In this document: piece after piece, positions 56,781-64,000 of the stretch | Layout: each line of letters opens with the position of its first letter | Numbering within the stretch: position 1 is the stretch's first letter | Assembly (NCBI GenBank): GCA_022036555.1 | Contig: CM039137.1 | Location: 20,689,234 to 20,753,233 of the forward strand | DNA: 64,000 nt | Source of the DNA: Microstegium vimineum | Taxonomy: Eukaryota > Streptophyta > Magnoliopsida > Poales > Poaceae | Direction: 5' to 3' | Position numbers and translations under genes: made by a program | The notes under the pieces: generated by a model | Told to the model about the DNA's origin: nothing | What the model saw: the letters and a program-made list of their open reading frames with translations, nothing else | Database searches by the model: none

Positions 56781-57619
56781 AGGGTAAAGTACATCAGCGG
56801 TCCCTAAACTTGCGTTGTTGTGCCATTCCGGTCCTTAAACTCTCAAATCGGCTGTTTAGGTCATCAAACTTGTTTATTTGTGTCATCTCGGTCCCTAAAC
56901 TTGTTCGGTTGTGTCATCCCGGTCTCTAAACTTGCAAATCGATTGTTTAGGTCCTTAAACTTGTTCAGCTGTGTCAACCCGGTTCCTAAACTTGTATTTA
57001 GGTCTCACCTAGGCCCAAACATGGCAATCTAAAAACTTGATATAATAAATAATTCATAACTTTTTTATATGAACTCGAATGAAGATAAAGTTTATATTAA
57101 AGTTATAGCTCTCAATGTGATCTACATCTTTACAGTTAAAAAGTTTTTTGTTTTAAGTCGTTTATTGTCCCAAAATTTAGTTTAAAAATTTACATATTTG
57201 AAATTGAAACTTTAAAATTAAATTTTGAGATAATAAACGACTTCAAACAAAAAAGTTTTTAACTATAAAGTTGTAGCTCACATTGAGGGATACAACTTTG
57301 ATATAAATTTTGTCTTTATTCGAGTTCATATGAAAAAGTTATGAAATATTTTTTGATATCCAGTATTTATATCGTTCTATTTGGACCCAAGTGAGACTCA
57401 AATACAAATTTAGGGACTGAATTGACACAACTGAACAAGTTTAAAGATTTATACGGTCGATTTACAAGTTTAGGGATCGGGATGACACAGATGAACAAGT
57501 TTGAGGACCCAAACGGTCAATTTGTGAGTTTAGGGACCAGGATGACACAAGAGCGCAAGTTTAAGGACCGCTGACGCACTTTACTCTATTATTTATATAT
57601 AAAACAATTGACCACTATA

Positions 57620-57715
57620 GGCTTGTTTGAAATGCAAAAATTTCACAAGAATTGCGTAGGAATTTTATATAAATCAGTTCATTTTCACGGAAAAAACAGC
57701 GTTCCAAACAGGGCC
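57620..57715. mobile_element. small MITE
   Basis: Ends GGCTTGTTTGAAATG and, reverse complemented, GGCCCTGTTTGGAACG. Flanked by TATA on both sides, so the exact target duplication (TAT or TA) is ambiguous. Confidence 0.5.
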
Positions 57716-57845
57716 TATACAATATACACAATTTCAGAGCACGAGTACATGACGGGATCGAGTTCTTGCATGTATCAAACTATCAACTACATAAACTGCT
57801 GTGGTATCACAATCGTTGCAAGCAGTTGTTTTCTGCAACTGTAGT

Positions 57846-60800
57846 TTAGACGAGCTGGACCACTGCAGCAATTCGCAGGGCACCACCATGGAGAAGATCT
57901 GCAAGCTCGTCAAACAGAATAGCAGTGCGCCAACCCCAGCCCTTTGGGGCTTTTGGTAGCAGCGTCCCAGCCTGCTTGAGGCTTCCAAATATCATGACCT
58001 CCCTCTTTGATGGACAGATGAGCTAACAGCAGCAAATAAGTTGCCAAATTAGTCCATACACAGTACCTCAAGTGAAACGATGAGTAGATGAAAAGCAGAT
58101 AGTACCTGATACCGAGCAGTAACCTTTTCCGGGGGTCGACATACAAGTTAGCCTGAGGAATACAAGTTTTATTATCAGTTAAGTTGAACATAATGTTCTC
58201 TGACAAGTGAATTCAGTAGATCACTCACCTTCCTCAAGGGATCTAACAACTCAGCCTTGCGTCGGTGGAGAAAAAGTCCTGCATTGCCAGTTAAATTGGT
58301 ACATGGCATTTCGATATATTTGGATAGTCGTCACAGCAAGAGGAAAGCATATGAGAACATGGTAAAGAAAAAAAGAATACCAAGGGTGCGTCGCCCATGA
58401 GGATCCTCATCATTGAATGCCTGGACACTCACCTGGACATGTCTATACCAATTACTTTACTAGATTTTGGCCATTATAACGATGGATACATTTAGGACAA
58501 CAATGCTAACCTTCCATAGAGAGCCTGCATAAAACACTTCAGTCGAATGTTTCACCTGACCATCAGCAAGCCTGTGCACATCCTCAAACTCAACCCTGTG
58601 AGCAAAAATAAGCTGGTCAAGCCATGTCAGAAACAAGAAAGCAATGTGCACAACAAATTCTAAATCATCACTATTATACCTAAATATGACAAAGAACAAA
58701 CAGCAAAACATTTCTTGGTTAGCTGGCCTTATATTTTTGTTACAAATTTTATTTTATTTTTCTTATTTCTGTCATGGTAGGTTATCAACAAGGCAACAAC
58801 CCCAATTGGTATTGTAGAAGTAAACTGTCCTCGACATTCAAATGATTCGTGAGATAACTGGGACATTCTAGAAAATGGAAGAAATAACAAGTCAGATTTT
58901 CCATGGAACACCGTCCAATGTAGTACTCATTGATGCCAGAATCGTAGAAACAGAAAAGTAACCTTACCCAAAGCGGAAAGGAGGAAAATGGCTAAGAGGT
59001 GTTTTCATGTCTAATGATATAGTTGCATCATCTGAAGTTTCCCAATCATGCTCCTTTGACTCCTGCATCTGGACAGAAGAACCACCTGGAGTGGAAACAG
59101 ATGCAACACTGCAATACCTTGTCTGCATCCCTGTCTCAAATAGACTTTCAGCCTGTGGATGAGCAGCATTGTTTTCTTGGCTAAGGTTAACCAATGCAGT
59201 CAGACCATCTGCTGAAATATCTCCATTGCGGTCAATTCTAGGTTCTGATTCATCATTGGCAAATTGCTGGCCATTTCTTGAACCGAGCCCACAAGGGACA
59301 CGGGAGAAGACGTAACGTGTAGGAGCCCAAGCTGCACCAGGCACATTTGAGTTCCCTCTCCCAATACCAGCAAGTCCATCGACTGCTTCTCTTACGTTAA
59401 CACGGACAGGCCCAAGTACACCATTCCCATCGCCTTGGGCATCCGCAAGGTAGACATTACCTACGGTGCCAGAAGCACTGCTCCAGTCATGCTCCTGCCT
59501 GTAGTGTGTATGTGAGCTCACATATGCTTGCTTACAAGCACAAGAATTATTCGTAAGGCAACAGTTCCTGCAAGTATTAGCAACTATCGCTTGCACCCTG
59601 TGACACAGAAGCATCTACAATAAAAAAGCATCAAGGTTTTATAAACAGTCTTAAGAGGAAAAGAGTAGCACAAAGCAGGGAGTAGATTAAATACCTGTAG
59701 CCATAGACCATCATTGACAGCTTTGCAAGGGAATCCAAATTCTTCGAGTTGCTTTCGAACACTTAGCATCGCATCAAAGGACATGTTGCAGTAGAGAAGA
59801 GAACCCCTCTCAAATATATTCATAAAAGCGTTATATTCATCAGTAGATAGGCACGAGCTTCCTCTAATGCATCTAACTTGCCGCCGTCCAACAACTCTAC
59901 CACCCCAAAGTGGTGCATTGGGCCTTCCCCACTCAGTAGGAACAACACCACTACTGGAAGCTCTTGAGAAATAATTATTTGCAGTTTGCTCACTAGAAAG
60001 CCAGTTATTTTCATTAAATTGGTATGAAGTGCTTTCTCCAGAAGGTCCTCCGGTAGAACAATTATTCTCCATTCTCTTGGTAGCTTCACCATTCTAAATT
60101 TCAGAAAAAACAGTAGTCACGCTTCTTGTGAAAAATAGTTATTTAATAAGACAAGGAAAATGTGTAGCATATTGAACAAAAGTAGAGATTGAGCATCATC
60201 TCAGCTGTGCAGACATGATATTCCATGGAATTACCATATCTGAAATAGCAATAATGTTAAGGGGAATTTCATTCCCCAAGTTATCATGCAACTTCAAGTT
60301 CTGCAATTCAGAGTTCATTAGCAGTTCCTCCCCAGATTCGTTCATCGGAATCTTCCCCTTCCTCATGGCTCGATCAGCACTTGGTAAGCTTGTTTCATTC
60401 CCACTAACTTGTATCTCACACATAGTAACCTTTGCAAGTAGAGTAAACAATGCTAGTTCAAACCTTCAAGTATCAAGATAAGATGTTGTCACAAAAGGGC
60501 TTGTAGTATCATTGAGCAGACAAATAAACACGAAGTGACAAAACTAACCTTTTCTCCTCGTTAGGTACCCACAATTCGTCAGATGTAAGGAGAGCATGCA
60601 AAGTTTGTGAAGAAAGTTTTGGTAGCACCTTTCAAGAACAAAATAAAAAATAATATTGTGAATAACCAAAAAGCCCTGCATGTTCACATATAACACAGGA
60701 TGTATATTAAAATTAAACACCAAATCCCAGCTAAGAACATCCTCACATGTAAGTACTACTTATGTTGATGACAAGAAAAAAACTAAACATATTCATATAT

Positions 60801-63301
60801 TCATATAATTCAAAGATTCTCAGCATTTTTCATACACCTAATAGCCATACTATACCCATTCACAAATCACAACATAGTCACCATATGTACTCCCTCTGTC
60901 TTATTAAAAGTGACGTTTTGACTTTTGGACACGGTGTTTGACCATTCGTTTTATTCAAAAAAAAAATTGCAAATTATAAAATAAATAAATCATTATTAAA
61001 GTACCTCTGATGATAAAATAAGTCATAACAAAATAAATAATATTTATACAAAAAAATTTAAATAAGACGAACGTTCAAACAAGATGGCACGGAGTCTAAA
61101 ACGTCATTTGTAATGGGACGGAGGGAGTACTTGATTTAAATACCGAAACAAATAGTCAATTAATTCATGCAGAGAAAGATAATTGCTGAAATTAAGGCAT
61201 GGGTGACAAGGTCTATCAATAAATGAGCTCTATAATATCTAATATTTAATACAAAAGGCAACCCTCCAATTCACATGCAAACATAAATGAGCGATGTAAA
61301 ATACTTGAGTGAGCATACTTAAACCTGGTGGTAACAATAAACAATTCTACAAATCAAGGAAAATATATCTGAAAAGATTGAAGGGCATTTCAACCAACAC
61401 AATTACACCATTTAATCAGATGTCCTATAAATCATATGTACCTCTCGTAATTCCAGCGTGGCACTTTGACAAAGATAACCCCAGCAAGCATTCCTGACAC
61501 GCTCTCCATGGCTACCATAATCTTGACTCTCAGCAAACAACTATTAGCAATGACAAAAAACTAAGACGGTGAATGATCAAGATGAATAAAGTCAATATTT
61601 TATTGCTCCAGAAATCTGATCTGACCCAACAAAAGTCTATATAATAGTGATACACTTACCTGATATTGTAAAAAGTTTGATGTCCAAAGCTCAGAAATAA
61701 TAAAATCTGTACATATTGTACATAAGTCCTATAATTGACCACATCACATGTGAGACAAAATAACACAGCACAATGAAGCATAAAGGAAAATTATAAAATA
61801 AATGATTAAAATGGGATAGACCTGAAGATCCAGAAATGATGCAGCTGCAAGCACCCGGAATGCATTGTTGTCATTAAGCTTGGGGGTTGCCCATAAAGAT
61901 ATGCAAGCGCAATTGCAATTGCCTCTGAATCAACATTGGCATCATCTATGTGCAAAACCACTGTGGGTGCTCCCGCCTCTCTCCAAGGACCATGTAGCAT
62001 ATTCCTTCCAGTCATTATCATCCAGAAGTTGTTATGAGTTTTACTTATTTTAATTTACATGAACATTATATATGCTAGTAGGGAAATAATGTAAGAAAAC
62101 AGCAAAAGGTAAAAGCTTGGCTGCAGAAAGAGAGTGACTTATGTGCTGACCAACAAACACAAAGAGAACAGCTATAGGCAATGAGACTTAATCAATGTTG
62201 GATAGTTCTATCATAATTTATATAAGTTTTCATATTTATTTTATTATTACTGTTTTGGCTAAGTGATAAGCGAGCAATGCATATCCATGGTAACTACAAG
62301 AGCAGAGCACCAAAGCCTCATTCAAATACCAAGCAAAGATGCAGGGACCATGACCATCAGGATAACATCTTGATCAGTTGTATCATATATGAGAGGGAAG
62401 AGAACCAACTTGGTCTCTAAATAACTTTCTCGGTTTCTCCTAAAAGCGAAGAGGGAAATAGGAGTACACAGGACCACCAAAGGGAGGACACTAAGATCTC
62501 ATTTTTCATGTGCCACGCGCCCACGCTATTGGTTGATGCTTATGTCTCCATCCACAAGTTCTGACCTTGAAATCTCAACAGAGACACTATCTATATCTAG
62601 TGAGTAGTGACCGACTTTTATTAAATCAATCTGAGCTTCAGTCATGATTCGTGGCATAGATGGAAATTTGAAAGTAATAGAGAAAACTGAACATTGAAGG
62701 ATGCACTGTCTATGATATACAAATTACAGAGTACAAAATGAAGATCTAACACATTCTACAAGAGTGTAAGATTTTAATAGGAGTCCTATTGCAGGCTGTA
62801 ATTCTTTTCTGAAAAAAAACAAAATCATAATCACTATATAAGGTCATATTCTTAGATTAAACATTTTATTAATAGGGATCAAAGCACATGGAAATTTCAC
62901 AGGAAATGGATGGAGAAATCCCAACCAAGTACTCTGAGCAGTTGCAAACGATCAGATTGCAACAGGAACTTCAATCCCCAAGGAATCGAAGGCGGCAACA
63001 GCGGCAAGGCTCAGCATTCTAGAGCTCACCTGAAGTAGGCGCTGCGGGAGAGGATGAGGCGATGGAGGCGGTAGGTGGCGCCCATGGTCTCCACGACGAG
63101 GTCGGAGAAGGCCCCGGAGCCGAACCCCTCAGCCTGGACGTGGTCACAGAGCGCGGCGAGGTTGCAGTCTACCGGCCGGAGCTCCGCTGCCGCGACCGCC
63201 ACGTCGTACGGCCGCGGACCCGGTGCAGCGGCGGGCAGGGGAACCGCCGGCGCGGCCCCCTCCTCCGCTGCCGGTGGGTGCGGCTGCTGCGGGGCGGCCA
63301 T
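57846..63301 (-). CDS. BTB/POZ domain protein, 13 exons, one-base deletion in exon 2
   Basis: Exons: 63301-63030, 62004-61822, 61728-61660, 61540-61442, 60628-60549, 60463-60235, 60093-59695, 59614-58968, 58595-58511, 58432-58381, 58278-58229, 58152-58106, 58002-57846. All junctions are GT-AG and phases agree, except that exon 2 is one base short (GGGGG run at 61882-61886). The intact form would have about 789 residues. Exon 1 holds an Ala/Pro-rich start and the BTB opening (FSDLVVETMGATYRLHRLIL). Exons 2-3 complete BTB (LAYLYGQPP, LCTICTDFIISELW). Exons 4-6 look BACK-like (ACWGYLCQSATLELRE, VLPKLSSQTLHALL). A conserved unnamed C-terminal region ends ILFDELADLLHGGALRIAAV. BTB proteins commonly dimerise and serve as CUL3 substrate adaptors. 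Germ-cell-less-like is a possible subfamily. The deletion is either a null allele or an assembly error. Confidence 0.8.
60890..61127. mobile_element. Stowaway-like MITE in intron 4 of the BTB gene
   Basis: Begins CTCCCTCTGTCTTATTAAAA and ends GGGACGGAGGGAG, an inverted repeat of the Stowaway type, with target duplication TA (60888-60889 and 61128-61129). It is AT-rich inside. It is absent from the BTB-derived fragment at 6456-7300. Confidence 0.9.
62005..63029 (-). other. intron 1 of the BTB gene
   Basis: A 1025-bp AT-rich intron between GTGAGC and GACTGGAAG. No nested gene or element was recognised. Confidence 0.7.
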
Positions 63302-64000
63302 CGGGCCAGTGTGGGGCTAGGGTTTTAGCGGGGGCACCTGACACGCCGCGTCCGCGTGTGTCGGTGGGATGGAGAGTGATGGAGCGGGGCAGGGTCGGGA
63401 GAGGCCAGCGAGTCGGGAGGAAGAAGAAAGGCGAAAAGCGATCGCTCGGGTTCGGGAAATGTATTGCGATCTACGGTTTGCCAATTTTCTTGCCGAGGAA
63501 GAGACATCTTCTGTATTTTCTCCTCCCGGTTAAACAAAAAACTGAGAATAGTAATAACATCCTTTTAATTAAAAAAACATTTATAAATTCCACTACTCAT
63601 TGCTCCTCAAAATGGATCCAATTTGGACTGTGTGTAAGTCAACCTAGACCTTGATTAGAAATTATGAATATTTAGGACATGTTTAGATCCCTTGTCAAAT
63701 GGCAAAGGGAAAATAAAGTTGGCAAATCGTTTGTCAATTTGTAGTGTTTGAATCCTTTGACAAATGATAAATGACAAATTACACATATAAAGACAATTAT
63801 ACCCCTAATAATTCACTCTCATTCATATGTCATGCATAGGAGGGAAAGGTATGAGTGGGAGGATTTTCTATTTGTCTTTATTTGCCACTCCAAAGTGGTA
63901 AATGACAAATGGTAATTTTTTTCTCTTTTGTTATTTTTTGTCTTGCATGTTTGAATCCATTTACCAAAAAAATAGCATTTTTTTTTGCTCTTTTACCAAT
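63302..64000. other. 5' flank of the BTB gene and unclassified repeat at the window end
   Basis: GC-rich leader and promoter region to about 63470, then AT-rich DNA. From about 63673 sequence such as TTTAGATCCCTTGTCAAATG and TTGAATCCATTTACCAAA suggests an element of inverted design that continues beyond the window. Confidence 0.35.

Larger units (their letters stand above)
45556..57586. mobile_element. Mutator-like MITE split by the gypsy element
   Basis: The element consists of GGGT at 45556-45559, continued by 56786-57586 after the gypsy insertion, about 805 bp in all. Its ends GGGTAAAGTACATCAGCGG and, reverse complemented, GAGTAAAGTGCGTCAGCGG open long inverted arms. The arms carry repeated GGTCCCTAAACTTG units and exceed 200 bp each. 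The 9-bp target duplication TATTATTTA lies at 45547-45555 and 57587-57595. A 9-bp duplication and long arms indicate a Mutator-like non-autonomous element. Confidence 0.85.

Noticed and set aside
1..64000. A new multi-gene defence or biosynthetic system
   Set aside because: Apart from the defensin-like array, the genes are unrelated single genes separated by transposons; nothing links them functionally.

Overview
This window is plant nuclear DNA, most likely from a grass close to Oryza. The genes have short GT-AG introns and no operons. Gene-sized units are embedded in dense repeats: Tourist-like, Stowaway-like, hAT-like and Mutator-like MITEs, a Pack-MULE-like element, 5'-truncated LINEs, a Ty1/copia element and a Tat/Grande-type Ty3/gypsy element. 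The species is inferred from this repeat style and was not read directly.

Left half (about 1-33 kb): a tandem array of seven two-exon genes, all on the minus strand, for small secreted defensin-like (CS-alpha-beta) peptides. Exon 1 (67 nt) encodes the signal peptide. Exon 2 encodes an eight-cysteine domain plus, in most copies, a C-terminal tail with acidic residues. The copies start at about 2.2, 5.3, 12.3, 16.8, 22.5, 27.0 and 31.8 kb. Four look intact and ordinary (1, 3, 6, 7; copy 6 has an altered splice donor). Copy 4 has a frameshifted tail, copy 5 has lost the eighth cysteine, and copy 2 is a pseudogene. Large flanking blocks are shared between units, so the array grew by segmental duplication. 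Copy 1 looks like a recombinant of two subfamilies. Spacers hold MITEs, a solo LTR, LINE fragments, a Pack-MULE-like element and a degraded piece of the BTB gene found at the right end.

Middle (33-45.5 kb): a decayed copia element (one LTR, gag-pol with eight in-frame stops, no 3' end) lies between two 232/233-bp direct copies of the 3' end of a LURP-one-related gene. The intact LURP-one-related gene follows on the minus strand. After it come a possible solo LTR, a serpin-like remnant in GC-rich DNA, and a CAF1 (CCR4-associated deadenylase)-like pseudogene.

Right part (45.5-64 kb): an 11.2-kb minus-strand gypsy element with 5-bp TSD AGGGT, lacking protease and RT and carrying an antisense ORF with introns. 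It is inserted four bases inside a Mutator-like MITE that has its own 9-bp TSD. A 13-exon BTB/POZ gene on the minus strand follows; its second exon lacks one base.

Functionally, the window is a rapidly evolving, probably defence-related peptide cluster beside two ordinary single genes (LURP-one-related and BTB). I see no evidence of an unknown multi-gene system. The most novel material is the structural diversification of the defensin-like array and several unusual insertion structures.
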